Assembly: GCA_964481825.1 (NCBI GenBank)
Contig: CAYZUE010000012.1
Span: forward strand, 1-24,148
Length of the DNA stretch: 24,148 bases
From: CAYZUE01 sp964481825
GTDB lineage: Archaea > Hydrothermarchaeota > Hydrothermarchaeia > Hydrothermarchaeales > JALUUU01
Direction: 5' to 3'
In this document: in pieces, positions 1 to 8,795 of the stretch
How the letters are laid out: each line of letters opens with the position of its first letter
Numbering within the stretch: the first letter of the stretch is position 1
Program-made: the position numbers and the translations under genes
Notes under the pieces: model-generated
Seen by the model: only the letters and a program-made list of their open reading frames with translations
What the model was told of the DNA's origin: nothing
Databases searched by the model: none

Positions 1-528
1 GATATAAAACTTGAAAAACTGTATATCTTCACAAGATACCTTAACAAGAAACTTCCCAAAAGACAAACTGAAAAATTGGATGATATGTCTACTTTTGTGG
101 ATTTGGTGAGTTTCAGAATTGAACAAATAAACAAACAAAAAATATCCCTTGAACCAGAAAAAGGGAATGAAGAACTAAAACCACCTTCGCCTGGCCCTGA
201 TAAGATTCCAACTGAAGAACCGAACGACTTACTATCCCATATCATCCAAAATCTGAATGAGCATTATGGTAGTAACTTTCATGATGATGACAGGTTGAAC
301 TTTAAGAAGATTCAAAAACAACTTCAGGACGATGAAGAACTAAAGAAAATGATTAAAACTTCTGACAATACTGAATCCAACAAGAGGTTCATGTTTGAAA
401 AGAAATTTGATGAAATACTCCAAGGTTTAGTAGAAGACAGTTTAGACTTCTACAACAGAATAACTGAACCAAAACGGAGAAAGTATGTGAGGAACCAGCT
501 TTACAACGCCTACTCAGGAAGTCCTTGA
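1..528 (+). CDS. hsdR: Type I restriction endonuclease subunit R, C-terminal fragment
   Basis: The reading frame is open from base 1, so the gene begins outside the window and only about 175 C-terminal residues are visible. HsdR is the ATP-dependent translocating and cleaving subunit of type I restriction-modification. The opening DIKLEKLYIFTRYLNKKLPK resembles the helical region after the HsdR motor. After a Pro/Glu-rich linker (PPSPGPDKIPTEEP) comes a helical block (LLSHIIQNLNEHYGSNF, then DRLNFKKIQKQL, then RFMFEKKFDEILQGLVEDSLDFYNRI) of the kind seen in the HsdR C-terminal domain that docks on the methylase. It ends with TGA at 526-528. No nuclease or helicase motif lies in this part. The family call rests on C-terminal pattern recognition only; hsdM and hsdS would be expected upstream. 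Confidence 0.68.
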   Translation, partial: DIKLEKLYIFTRYLNKKLPKRQTEKLDDMSTFVDLVSFRIEQINKQKISLEPEKGNEELKPPSPGPDKIPTEEPNDLLSHIIQNLNEHYGSNFHDDDRLNFKKIQKQLQDDEELKKMIKTSDNTESNKRFMFEKKFDEILQGLVEDSLDFYNRITEPKRRKYVRNQLYNAYSGSP

Positions 529-636
529 TTAACTCATTCTAAGTTTCTTTATCCTACCCTACATTCTTCCAGGCATTAGTTTATTGCGCAACTTCTGACT
601 ATCCCCCAATAGAGGAGTGTTACAGTTGAATAGGAA

Positions 637-693
637 ATTTTATAAACAAAGAATCTTTAATTCAAAGTACTGTTTTTAGTGTACAAAGGTGAT
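637..693 (+). promoter_or_regulatory. Promoter and RBS of the purA-pyrG-guaAb operon
   Basis: A TATA-like element ATTTTATAAAC lies at 637-647, preceded by a purine-rich BRE-like stretch (AGGAAA). Initiation about 25 nt downstream would give a leader of about 30 nt. AAGGTGAT at 686-693 is complementary to the archaeal 16S 3' end and lies 6 nt before the GTG start at 700. Confidence 0.5.
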
Positions 694-699
694 TAATTA

Positions 700-1710
700 G
701 TGGTAAGTATTGTTGTTGGAGGTCAATGGGGAGATGAAGGGAAAGGGAAGATAGTGAGCTATCTTTGTCTCAAAGATAAGCCTGACATTATAGGGCGAGC
801 AGGTGTCGGTCCAAATGCAGGACATACTGTGAAACATAAAGGGAAGAAATATGCCCTACGGCTAATACCCTCCGGATTCTTATATGAAAAAGCTAAGTTA
901 CTTGTTGGCGCTGGAGTGCTGATATCCCCCGATGTAATTCTTGAGGAAATCGAAACTCTAGGTATTGAAAACAGGATTGGAATTGATAAACGATGCGGGA
1001 TCATAGAAAGCCAGCACATCGATTATGATAAGAAATCTAAACATCTGTCAAATAAAATTGGGAGTACAGGAACGGGCTGTGGCCCCGCAAACATAGATAG
1101 AGCTAAACGAACACTCAAACAAGCTTCGGATGTACCATCCCTGAAACCTTTTATTATGGATGTCCCATTAGAAGTGGATAAAGCATTAAAAAACAATAAA
1201 AAGGTCCTAATTGAAGGTTCACAAGGTTTTAGTTTATCTCTTTTTTACGGTTCCTATCCTTTTGTTACATCAAAAGATACTAGTGCTGGGATGGCAGCGG
1301 TGGATATGGGGGTTGGACCAAGGAATATAACGGATGTTATTGTTACCTTAAAATCTTATCCGTCACGCGTTGGCGAAGGGCCTTTTCCAACTGAGTTCGA
1401 TATTAAAGAAACTGAGAGTCATAATATTGCTGAATACGGAACAGTAACAGGACGTAAACGTAGAATAGGATCGTTTGATTTTGAACAGGCAAAATATTCA
1501 GTGATGGTTAACTCAGCAAGCCAAATTGCTTTAACATGTATTGATTATATTGATCCGAACTGTAAGGGAGTAGTAAAATACGATAGATTATCCTCAAAAG
1601 CGAAATCGTTTATAAACGAAGTAGAAAAAAAAGTTGGTGCTCCTGTTACAATAATATCTACAGGACCAGACATGAACGAAACTATTGATCTGCGAGATGA
1701 GAAACTTTGA
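700..1710 (+). CDS. purA: Adenylosuccinate synthetase
   Basis: It makes adenylosuccinate from IMP, aspartate and GTP, the first committed step from IMP to AMP. The N-terminal P-loop GGQWGDEGKGK (residues 7-17) contains the catalytic Asp12, and NAGHT follows with His42. STGTGCGPA (about residue 123) and IEGSQGFSLSLFYG with PFVTSKDTSAG are IMP/GTP-binding signatures of the family. At 336 aa it matches the short archaeal form rather than the roughly 430-aa bacterial form. The start is GTG at 700, set by a GGTGAT Shine-Dalgarno 6 nt upstream. Its TGA stop overlaps the TTG start of pyrG by 4 nt, so the two are probably translationally coupled. Confidence 0.95.
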   Translation: MVSIVVGGQWGDEGKGKIVSYLCLKDKPDIIGRAGVGPNAGHTVKHKGKKYALRLIPSGFLYEKAKLLVGAGVLISPDVILEEIETLGIENRIGIDKRCGIIESQHIDYDKKSKHLSNKIGSTGTGCGPANIDRAKRTLKQASDVPSLKPFIMDVPLEVDKALKNNKKVLIEGSQGFSLSLFYGSYPFVTSKDTSAGMAAVDMGVGPRNITDVIVTLKSYPSRVGEGPFPTEFDIKETESHNIAEYGTVTGRKRRIGSFDFEQAKYSVMVNSASQIALTCIDYIDPNCKGVVKYDRLSSKAKSFINEVEKKVGAPVTIISTGPDMNETIDLRDEKL

Positions 1711-3317
1711 CTAAGTTTATAATAACTACTGGCGGGGTGTTATCTGGCTTAGGAAAAGGGGTTGCAACAGCAGCTATAGGTAAAATACTCCAATGCCGCG
1801 GTATCAAAGTTGATGTTTGTAAAATAGATCCTTATCTTAATGTTGACCCTGGTTTGATGAATCCTTTCCAACATGGTGAAGTGTGGGTAACTAATGATGG
1901 CTATGAGGCGGACTTAGATTTTGGTCACTATGAACGTTTCCTCGATGTTGATCTTGGTAAGGATCATAATATAACAACAGGGATGGTTTACCTTACTGTT
2001 CTAGAAAGCGAACGCAGGGGGGATTATTTGGGACAGACTGTACAGATTATTCCACATATTACTGAAGAAATCAAACGTCAGATTTACAAAATCGCACGGA
2101 TGAAAAATCCGGATGTTCTCCTTGTTGAGATAGGTGGAACCGCGGGAGATATAGAGAGCATGCCATTTATTGAGTCTCTTAGGCAAATGAGGATGGAAAA
2201 CGGGAGAGATAACGTCCTTTTTGTCCATGTTACACTTGTTCCTACGCTTCGTGTTGTGGGGGAACAGAAGACAAAGCCTACGCAACATAGTGTGAAGGAG
2301 CTTAGGGGATTAGGCATTCAACCAGACATATTGGTTTGCAGGTCTAGTAAACCACTGCTTGATGAGACTAAAGGAAAAATTTCTTTATTTTGTGATGTTG
2401 GAAAATTAGATGTTTTAAGCAACCATGATGTAGAGAGTGTATATGAGGTTCCACTAGTTATGGAAGATCAGGGAGCGGGGGATAATATCCTCAGTAAACT
2501 CAATATCAAAGAACGTAATTATGATTTTGTTGGTTGGAAAAAATATATTCAAAAGATGAAAAATGTGACAGAAGAGGTTGATATCGCCATTGTAGGAAAA
2601 TATACGGACTTTAGAGATTCTTATATCAGTATTGTAGAAGCACTTAGCCATTCTTCAACTACCTTTAATAAAAAGGTAAAGATTAAATGGGTGGAGTCTT
2701 TAGAATTAGAGGAAAATCCAAAAAAAATAGATGAATTGAAGAATGTTAATGGAATCCTTGTACCAGGTGGTTTTGGTCAACGAGGATCAGAGGGGAAAAT
2801 CTCCGCTATAAATTTCTCTAGAACTAATAATATACCTTATTTAGGCATATGTTTTGGTTTTCAGCTTGCTGCAATTGAGTATGCAAGAAACGTATTAGGA
2901 TTAAAGGGGGCAGATAGCACTGAACTTAATCCTGAAACACCTTATCCAATTATTGATTTTCTACCTGAGCAACGTGGCATAAAACAAATGGGTGCCACAA
3001 TGCGTCTTGGAGAATTACCAATAAGGATTGAAAAAAATACTCTTGCTTACAAGATTTATAATAAAGATGAGGTTGGAGAACGTCATCGTCATCGTTATGA
3101 AGTAAATCCTGATTACATTAAAGACTTCGAAAAAAATGGCCTTGATTTTTCTGCAAAAAGCCTTAGTGGTAGAAGGATGGAAATTCTTGAAATACCCGAC
3201 CATATCCATTTTCTGGCCACTCAATTCCATCCTGAATTCAAATCCCGTCCTATGAAACCATCCCCTGTTTTCAAGGCGTTCGTTAAGGCTGCAATTAAGA
3301 AAAAAGGTGATGCCTGA
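1707..3317 (+). CDS. pyrG: CTP synthase
   Basis: It converts UTP to CTP with ATP and glutamine. The N-terminal amidoligase domain begins TKFIITTGGVLSGLGKG, the canonical CTP synthase opening, which fixes the TTG start at 1707. The C-terminal class I glutamine amidotransferase has nucleophile Cys382 in GICFGFQ, the oxyanion strand VPGGFGQRG (residues 352-360), and His508/Glu510 in QFHPEF. Length (536 aa) is normal. It overlaps the end of purA (TTGA) and is followed after 3 nt by guaAb. The TGA stop at 3315-3317 lies in the same frame as guaAb, so that one codon separates two frame-compatible proteins. Confidence 0.97.
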   Translation: MTKFIITTGGVLSGLGKGVATAAIGKILQCRGIKVDVCKIDPYLNVDPGLMNPFQHGEVWVTNDGYEADLDFGHYERFLDVDLGKDHNITTGMVYLTVLESERRGDYLGQTVQIIPHITEEIKRQIYKIARMKNPDVLLVEIGGTAGDIESMPFIESLRQMRMENGRDNVLFVHVTLVPTLRVVGEQKTKPTQHSVKELRGLGIQPDILVCRSSKPLLDETKGKISLFCDVGKLDVLSNHDVESVYEVPLVMEDQGAGDNILSKLNIKERNYDFVGWKKYIQKMKNVTEEVDIAIVGKYTDFRDSYISIVEALSHSSTTFNKKVKIKWVESLELEENPKKIDELKNVNGILVPGGFGQRGSEGKISAINFSRTNNIPYLGICFGFQLAAIEYARNVLGLKGADSTELNPETPYPIIDFLPEQRGIKQMGATMRLGELPIRIEKNTLAYKIYNKDEVGERHRHRYEVNPDYIKDFEKNGLDFSAKSLSGRRMEILEIPDHIHFLATQFHPEFKSRPMKPSPVFKAFVKAAIKKKGDA

Positions 3318-3320
3318 ACA

Positions 3321-4250
3321 ATGTTAGATGTCAATAAGTTTATTGACAATGCTATTCGTGATATACAGCATCAAGTGGGAGATAAAACCGCTATAATAGC
3401 TTTATCAGGAGGAGTTGACAGTGCAACAGCTGCAATATTAATACATCGCGCTATAGGCACACATCTAGTATCTGTTTTTGTTGACCATGGTTTTATGAGG
3501 AAAGATGAACCAAAAGAGATTGAAAAAATTTACAAAGAGGATATGGGGATGAATGTCCTCATAATCAACGCACAAAACCGCTTCCTATCAGCCCTTAAAG
3601 GGATAAAAGATCCTGAAAAAAAAAGAAAAATTATTGGAGAGAACTTTATACATATTTTCGAAGAAGTTGCAAAAAAAGAGGCTACTAACTTTCTTGTCCA
3701 AGGTACAATAGCTCCTGATTGGATTGAAAGTGAGGGGGGGATTAAAAGTCATCACAACGTTGCTGGATTACCGAAAACTCTCAATTTAGAACTTATAGAG
3801 CCTTTACGAGATCTTTACAAAGATGAAGTTAGAAAAGTGGCTCGTGCTTTGGGGCTTTCCACTGAGATTTCAGAACGTATGCCTTTTCCAGGACCGGGTT
3901 TAGCCGTGAGGATATTAGGGGAGGTAACCCCAAAAAAAATAGAGATTATTAAAGAAGCTAATGCTATTGTTGAGGAAGAAATTTTTAGAGCGGGAATTAA
4001 ACCTTGGCAAGCATTAGCTGCGTTATTAGAAGGAAGAAGCGTAGGAGTTAAGGGTGATATCCGGGAATATGGTTACACAATCGCTATTCGATCTGTTGAG
4101 AGCGTTGACGCAATGACCGCTACTTCTATGAGTATTCCTTGGAAAACACTGAATTTAATTATGAAAAGAATAACCCAGGAAATCCCAAACGTTACACGTG
4201 TTTTGTATGATTTGACCGATAAGCCTCCTGCTACGATAGAATTTGAATAG
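3321..4250 (+). CDS. guaAb: GMP synthase ATP-pyrophosphatase subunit B
   Basis: It adenylates XMP and aminates it to GMP with ammonia from a separate glutaminase subunit (GuaAa), as in archaea where GMP synthetase is split. The PP-loop SGGVDS is at residues 29-34. VFVDHGFMRKDE, VQGTIAPDWIES and ERMPFPGPGLAVRILG are family signatures of the ATP-PPase and dimerisation domains, and it ends in DKPPATIEFE as usual. At 309 aa it is a complete subunit without a glutaminase domain; no GuaAa gene is in the window. GGTGAT inside the pyrG tail (3306-3311) provides the Shine-Dalgarno. With purA it places both branches from IMP in one operon. Confidence 0.95.
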   Translation: MLDVNKFIDNAIRDIQHQVGDKTAIIALSGGVDSATAAILIHRAIGTHLVSVFVDHGFMRKDEPKEIEKIYKEDMGMNVLIINAQNRFLSALKGIKDPEKKRKIIGENFIHIFEEVAKKEATNFLVQGTIAPDWIESEGGIKSHHNVAGLPKTLNLELIEPLRDLYKDEVRKVARALGLSTEISERMPFPGPGLAVRILGEVTPKKIEIIKEANAIVEEEIFRAGIKPWQALAALLEGRSVGVKGDIREYGYTIAIRSVESVDAMTATSMSIPWKTLNLIMKRITQEIPNVTRVLYDLTDKPPATIEFE

Positions 4251-4387
4251 TTTAATGACCCTGTGTTACAATTATTAGGAATTAGACCGACTATTCAACA
4301 ATAAATATTTCAAATGTGACTTATTAGGGGATTGACGAATATAGATATTTAATATTGATATAGATTATTACTCCTTTAGATGATAAA

Positions 4388-5611
4388 ATGCGATTTAGTG
4401 ATGTAGAAATAAACAAGTTAATTTTGAGAGCCCTTGAAGATTTGAAGTATAAAAAAATGACTTTTATTCAAAAGTCTGCACTTCCTTCAGCACTTAATGG
4501 GGAAGATGTCATTGGGCAATCCCCCACAGGATCAGGAAAAACTGCCACCTTTTCAATACCTATTATACAAGAAATTGTAAATGGAAGAGGTGTTCAGGCG
4601 TTAGTCTTAAGCCCGACAAGAGAACTGGCTTTGCAAACCACGGACATGATAAATGATATCTCAAAATATAAAAAAGTAAATGTAGTCACAGTTTATGGTG
4701 GTCAGCCTATAAGGATACAGTTTAATAAATTGAAAAAAGCAGAGATTATCGTAGGAACCCCTGGACGAATTTTGGACCACCTTCGCAGAAAAACTATTGA
4801 CCTGTCTAATGTCAAGATTCTAGTATTAGACGAGGCTGATAGGATGTTAGACATGGGATTTATCCAGGATATAACAACGATAATTCGTTTTACGAAAAAA
4901 AAGCGGCAGACCATGCTTTTCTCTGCAACAATCCCACGTGAGATAAAGAGACTTGCACTTCGATTTATGAAAAATCCAAAGACGTTTAAATCACAAGGGA
5001 ATATAGAAAAACCCCATGTTAGGCACTCATTTATTGAAGTTAGGAAAAATGAAAAATTTCAGATGCTGCTAGCCCTTCTTGAGAGGGAAAACCCATCATC
5101 CGCTATTATCTTTACAAATACACAAGTGATGACAGATACTTTAGCTCAGAACCTATTCAAAAATAAATACAATGCATGGGCTATCCATGGTGGTTTAAAA
5201 CAGAGTAAAAGGGAGAGGATAATGGGAAGATTTAGGAAAGGATCTTTCCCTATTCTAGTAGCAACAGATGTTGCATCAAGAGGTCTAGATATAACGGGGG
5301 TTAGTCATATCTTCAATTATGACATTCCTTCTAGAGCAGATGATTATACTCATCGTATAGGTAGAACAGCGAGAGCTGGTAAAACTGGACGAGCCATATC
5401 CATACTTAGTCAAGATGATCATGATAATATGCGTAGAGTCCATGTTAAATATAAGGATGTTGAATCTGAATTTTTTGAGGGATTTAAATCTAATATGTAT
5501 CCTAAGATAAAGTTTGGATTACAGAAAAGGCGTAAAGCTAATTCTAAAAAAAGATTTTATAGAAAAAAGATTAAGAACAGAGGCAAAATGCCGATAATTA
5601 AATCTTCTTAA
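4388..5611 (+). CDS. DEAD-box ATP-dependent RNA helicase
   Basis: RNA-stimulated ATPase of superfamily 2. All motifs are visible: Q motif around FIQKSALPSAL (26-36), motif I SPTGSGKT (45-52, where AxTGxGKT is usual), Ia PTREL (76-80), Ib TPGR (124-127), II DEAD (148-151), III SAT (179-181), V ATDVASRGLD and VI HRIGRTARAG. A Lys/Arg-rich tail (about residues 375-407) probably adds RNA affinity. The helicase core is complete at 407 aa. It has its own upstream region: TATA-like AGATATTTAATATT near 4343-4356 gives a very short leader, and there is only a weak Shine-Dalgarno. A ribosome-assembly or cold-response role is typical of such archaeal proteins but is not shown here. Confidence 0.93.
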   Translation: MRFSDVEINKLILRALEDLKYKKMTFIQKSALPSALNGEDVIGQSPTGSGKTATFSIPIIQEIVNGRGVQALVLSPTRELALQTTDMINDISKYKKVNVVTVYGGQPIRIQFNKLKKAEIIVGTPGRILDHLRRKTIDLSNVKILVLDEADRMLDMGFIQDITTIIRFTKKKRQTMLFSATIPREIKRLALRFMKNPKTFKSQGNIEKPHVRHSFIEVRKNEKFQMLLALLERENPSSAIIFTNTQVMTDTLAQNLFKNKYNAWAIHGGLKQSKRERIMGRFRKGSFPILVATDVASRGLDITGVSHIFNYDIPSRADDYTHRIGRTARAGKTGRAISILSQDDHDNMRRVHVKYKDVESEFFEGFKSNMYPKIKFGLQKRRKANSKKRFYRKKIKNRGKMPIIKSS

Positions 5612-5658
5612 GGAAGACGGTGAATCCCTTCAAAATTTTTTAGTATTATCCTGATAAA

Positions 5659-6573
5659 TCATCTTTGTATATCCGATTTAACTTCTTTTATAAGAGAACA
5701 TGCTCTACAGTAATCCTGGGATGACACGTCCCCACATTTTTTACACTGTTTTAAATTGCCTGAAGGAATATTATCAAGGTGGATCAGAATTCTTCTATAA
5801 CCTTGGAGTATTGAATATTTAATTCCTGGACTATCCCTCTCCAAATCATTTAGCCAGGATTTAACCCCATTTCTTCTAGAATCATGAGTATATGGGCATT
5901 CCTCATAGCTGGGCCCTAGATTTTTTAGAGTAGCATATATAGCAACTTCTTTCTCTGGCATCTCACAAAGAGGTTTGATTCTCTTAACTAGACCGGTGTT
6001 CGGTGTATTTGAGGCAAATCTTACTATTCTAGAAATATCTCCACTAATGTAATTCATCATTATTGCTTGAACTTGGTCATCAAGGTTGTGACCTGTTGCT
6101 AGCTTATCTGCACCGATTTCTAAGGATTTATTATTTAGAATCTTTCTCCTCAAAACTCCACAATAAGTGCAGGCTTTATTCTTTCCAACGTTTACCGTAT
6201 CGTCAAGAGTGAATCCAAAATACCTCTCAATAGACACTATGGAAATTGGTATCTTATTGGAGTTACAGAATTCATTAGCCCTGTCTAGAGTTTTTTTTCG
6301 ATAAGATTCTATCCCTTCATCTATAGCTATCGCATGTAGTTTGATTTTGAGTCGATTCTTAATTTTATTCAATAAGTATAACGTAGCTAGACTATCCTTT
6401 CCACCGCTTAGACCAACAGCGATAAAGTCCCCCCGCTCGATCATATCTTCTTTAAAAATCGTACGATTAACTTTAGTTTCAAAGTATCTTATAAAATGTT
6501 GTTCGCAGAATTTCTGCCCACTGTACCGTCTCGAGTAAATAGCTCTTTCGTTGCATTTGTCACAGGAAAACAC
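5659..6573 (-). CDS. ttuA: tRNA 2-thiolation enzyme, TtuA/Ncs6 family
   Basis: Members adenylate a tRNA uridine and replace its O2 with sulfur. An N-terminal zinc site (C4, C7, C23, H26) precedes the PP-loop SGGKDS (56-61). C135 and C138 (CTYC) with C226 (EECPY) are the three cysteines that bind the [4Fe-4S] cluster in TtuA/Ncs6, and a C-terminal zinc site uses C277, C280, C289 and C292. Length (304 aa) is normal. It starts with GTG one base after the TAA of the upstream sulfur-carrier gene, which supports a thiocarboxylate-fed reaction like the TtuA/TtuB pair. Whether the target is U54 (TtuA) or wobble U34 (Ncs6) cannot be read from the sequence. Confidence 0.88.
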   Translation of the reverse strand: MFSCDKCNERAIYSRRYSGQKFCEQHFIRYFETKVNRTIFKEDMIERGDFIAVGLSGGKDSLATLYLLNKIKNRLKIKLHAIAIDEGIESYRKKTLDRANEFCNSNKIPISIVSIERYFGFTLDDTVNVGKNKACTYCGVLRRKILNNKSLEIGADKLATGHNLDDQVQAIMMNYISGDISRIVRFASNTPNTGLVKRIKPLCEMPEKEVAIYATLKNLGPSYEECPYTHDSRRNGVKSWLNDLERDSPGIKYSILQGYRRILIHLDNIPSGNLKQCKKCGDVSSQDYCRACSLIKEVKSDIQR

Positions 6574-6574
6574 C

Positions 6575-6775
6575 TTATCCCCCAGAAATTGCTTTAATTA
6601 TCTCTATTTTATCGCCTTTGTTTACCCTTTCCTCTTCTATACATAACTGGCCATTCAATCTAACAATAACAGTATCTAAATTTATCCCAAGTTCGAGTAA
6701 TAATTCCATTACAGTGATGTTATTATCTGTCTTCTTTATACTCTCTTTACCATTTATAATTAAATTAATTTGCAT
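6575..6775 (-). CDS. Ubiquitin-like sulfur carrier protein (TtuB/ThiS/SAMP type)
   Basis: A 66-aa beta-grasp protein ending in the diglycine AISGG, the site that an E1-like enzyme adenylates and converts to a thiocarboxylate. The NITVMELLLELGIN and VRLNGQL segments fit ThiS/MoaD-type carriers, and VNKGDKIEIIKAISGG is the typical C-terminal strand and tail. The next gene, one base away, is a TtuA/Ncs6-type thiolase, so this carrier probably feeds it. No E1-like activating enzyme or JAMM protease gene is in the window. It could also serve thiamine or molybdopterin synthesis or protein conjugation, as archaeal SAMPs do. Confidence 0.82.
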   Translation of the reverse strand: MQINLIINGKESIKKTDNNITVMELLLELGINLDTVIVRLNGQLCIEEERVNKGDKIEIIKAISGG

Positions 6776-6806
6776 ATCAAGTCAATTCGTATTTGAATAG
6801 GATGAT

Positions 6807-6837
6807 AAAAAATTGTTGGGTTTAAAAGACATCCAAC
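6807..6837 (-). terminator. Possible terminator after trpB
   Basis: On the minus strand, GTTGG (6837-6833) can pair with CCAAC (6819-6815) across a 13-nt loop, followed by six T (6812-6807). The stem is only 5 bp, so it may act partially or not at all between trpB and the sulfur-carrier gene. Confidence 0.35.
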
Positions 6838-6852
6838 TCCTAAAGCATTCCT

Positions 6853-8043
6853 CTAATCTTTATTTTTATATATGGCATCCACATCCTTATCCCCCCTTCC
6901 TGAAAGGTTTATAATCACAATGTCATTACTATCAAATCTTTCCTTGTTTATTATAACCCAAGCAACAGCATGAGCACTTTCAAGGGCGGGGATAATTCCT
7001 TCAGTTTTAGATAATAAATGAAAGGCATGAAGCGCTTCTTTATCGGTTACATAATAATACTTAGCTCTTTTGAACTCTCTCAACATAGAATGTTCGGGTC
7101 CTACAGCAGGATAGTCTAAACCTGCTGAGATGCTATGTGTTGGCAGGATCTGCCCATATTTATCTTGCAATACATGTGTGAAAGTCCCATGAAGTACCCC
7201 TTCACTTGGAACAGCAAAGCGGGCTGCATGTTCACCTGGGTTGATTCCATGGCCACCTGCCTCTACCCCTATTAATTCAACAGTTGAATCCTCTAAGAAT
7301 TCATAGAAGATCCCCATGGCATTGCTTCCTCCTCCAACACACGCAATTATTGAATTAGGAAGACTCTGTTCTTTTCTAAGTATCTGTTCTTTAGCCTCTT
7401 TCCCTATAACTTTCTGAAAATCTCTAACCATCATCGGATATGGATGAGGTCCTAGAACTGAGCCGAAAATGTAGTTAGTATCAATAACATTAGCAAGCCA
7501 ATATCTGAATGCATCGTTAATAGCGTCCTTTAACGTCCGCTGTCCTGATTTAACCTGGATAACCTCTGCTCCAAGGAGCTTCATACGGAAAACGTTCATC
7601 TTTTGACGCTCAATATCCTCCGTCCCCATAAATATCTTACATTCAAGACCAAGAACCGCTGCAGCAGTAGCTGTTGCTACCCCATGTTGACCAGCACCAG
7701 TTTCTGCTATTACTTTTTTCTTATTCATGAATTTGGCAAGTAATGCTTGCCCAAAAGTGTTATTAATTTTGTGGGCTCCCGTGTGAGCAAGGTCTTCACG
7801 TTTAAGATATATCTTACATCCTAAGATATCGGAAAGATTGTTACAAAAAGTTAAAGGGGTCGGCCGACCAGCATGCTCTTTGAGATAATAATCAAGCTTA
7901 GACTTGAAATTCTTATCTCCTTTGTATTTAAAATAAGCTTTTTTAAGTTCTTCAATAGCCGGCACTAGTACTTCTGGAACATACCCTCCCCCATACTTGC
8001 CAAATCTACCTTTATCGTTCGGAAAGTCCTTTATATTACCCAT
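6853..8043 (-). CDS. trpB: Tryptophan synthase beta chain (TrpB1 type)
   Basis: PLP enzyme that condenses indole with serine. GRFGKYGGGYVPEVL (12-26) is the usual N-terminus, AHKINN (90-95) carries the PLP lysine K92, ETGAGQHG (114-121) has the catalytic Glu114, CVGGGSNAMG is the PLP phosphate loop, and SGRGDKD closes the protein. The 396-aa length and KINN context match TrpB1, the form that partners TrpA, not the longer TrpB2. No trpA or other trp gene flanks it: upstream is a winged-helix gene (35-nt gap) and downstream the sulfur-carrier gene (77-nt gap). It may use a distant TrpA or salvage free indole. Confidence 0.95.
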   Translation of the reverse strand: MGNIKDFPNDKGRFGKYGGGYVPEVLVPAIEELKKAYFKYKGDKNFKSKLDYYLKEHAGRPTPLTFCNNLSDILGCKIYLKREDLAHTGAHKINNTFGQALLAKFMNKKKVIAETGAGQHGVATATAAAVLGLECKIFMGTEDIERQKMNVFRMKLLGAEVIQVKSGQRTLKDAINDAFRYWLANVIDTNYIFGSVLGPHPYPMMVRDFQKVIGKEAKEQILRKEQSLPNSIIACVGGGSNAMGIFYEFLEDSTVELIGVEAGGHGINPGEHAARFAVPSEGVLHGTFTHVLQDKYGQILPTHSISAGLDYPAVGPEHSMLREFKRAKYYYVTDKEALHAFHLLSKTEGIIPALESAHAVAWVIINKERFDSNDIVIINLSGRGDKDVDAIYKNKD

Positions 8044-8078
8044 TGTTCATTATTTGTAATACGAAAAAGTAGATAAGT

Positions 8079-8765
8079 TTATTCCTTCCGTTGCCTTTGC
8101 ACAAATTTCGCTATCCCCTCTTTGTCAACCATTTCTTCAAATTTTTCCATCTCTTCAATTCCAATATGAAGATTCCCGATAGTTTGATTTAACAACTCTG
8201 TACCAAATTCACTTTCCTCCCCCCATTCGTCTCCATGAATTTCAAACATGTCAAACAATAAATGACGAAATTCTACTCCATCTTTATCGAATTTTTCAGG
8301 ACAAATAACTAACAAGGCTAGGAATGGTTTCCTCTCATTTCTTGCTAATGATAAGAACCTAGGATCAGTCCCTAATTTAGTGATTTTTTTCCTGGAATGT
8401 GAAATATCTTTTTTAAATTTTATACAAAGTTTTTCTAGGAAACTTGAATCAAGATATAGATATTTTGATTCTTTGGATTCTAAGAGAATTTCTGATAAGA
8501 ATTTAAAATTTGAAAATGATATCCCTTGGTCTAATTTAATATTATATATTCCAAGGGCATTTCCTTGGCTGTCATTGTCGTATTCCTTGGCCTTTACAAG
8601 TTCTAATTTAATTATATTTTCTTGAATTAGCGGATCTAATCCTTCGCTTTTAATCTTACCAATAGTAGCCCCCAAGTATTTTGGTAAATCTTTTTTTAAA
8701 ATTGGATTGGGTTCATGTTTCAATAATTCATTAATAATACTTAATTGAAGTTTTGATAAATTCAT
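8079..8765 (-). CDS. Putative winged-helix protein of unknown function
   Basis: A 228-aa protein without a recognised family. Residues 1-60 (KLQLSIINELLKHEP, DLPKYLGATIGKIKSEGLDPLIQENII) look like a MarR-type winged helix-turn-helix, with a wing in the charged segment after it. The rest is mixed helix and strand, with a basic patch KKDISHSRKKITKL around residue 120 and an acidic C-terminal helix. There is one Cys in the first half and one in the second, and no catalytic motif. Its promoter places the start codon at or next to the transcription start. It lies 35 nt upstream of trpB, so it may control or simply precede that gene. Confidence 0.6.
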   Translation of the reverse strand: MNLSKLQLSIINELLKHEPNPILKKDLPKYLGATIGKIKSEGLDPLIQENIIKLELVKAKEYDNDSQGNALGIYNIKLDQGISFSNFKFLSEILLESKESKYLYLDSSFLEKLCIKFKKDISHSRKKITKLGTDPRFLSLARNERKPFLALLVICPEKFDKDGVEFRHLLFDMFEIHGDEWGEESEFGTELLNQTIGNLHIGIEEMEKFEEMVDKEGIAKFVQRQRKE

Positions 8766-8785
8766 TTAGTAGTGATATGTTTTTT

Positions 8786-8795
8786 CTATATATAG
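8786..8795 (-). promoter_or_regulatory. TATA box for the winged-helix/trpB transcript, leaderless
   Basis: CTATATATAG is centred about 26 nt upstream of the ATG at 8765 on the minus strand, so transcription should begin at or next to the start codon. No Shine-Dalgarno is present, in agreement with a leaderless mRNA. Confidence 0.55.

Noticed and set aside
1..528. Independent small gene beginning at the TTG or ATG near 76-85
   Set aside because: The frame is open to base 1 and the upstream residues continue the HsdR-like helix, so it is a truncated larger gene.
5633..5660. Terminator between the convergent helicase and ttuA genes
   Set aside because: There is a T6 run (5636-5641) but no stem before it on either strand; archaeal T-tract termination is possible but not demonstrable.
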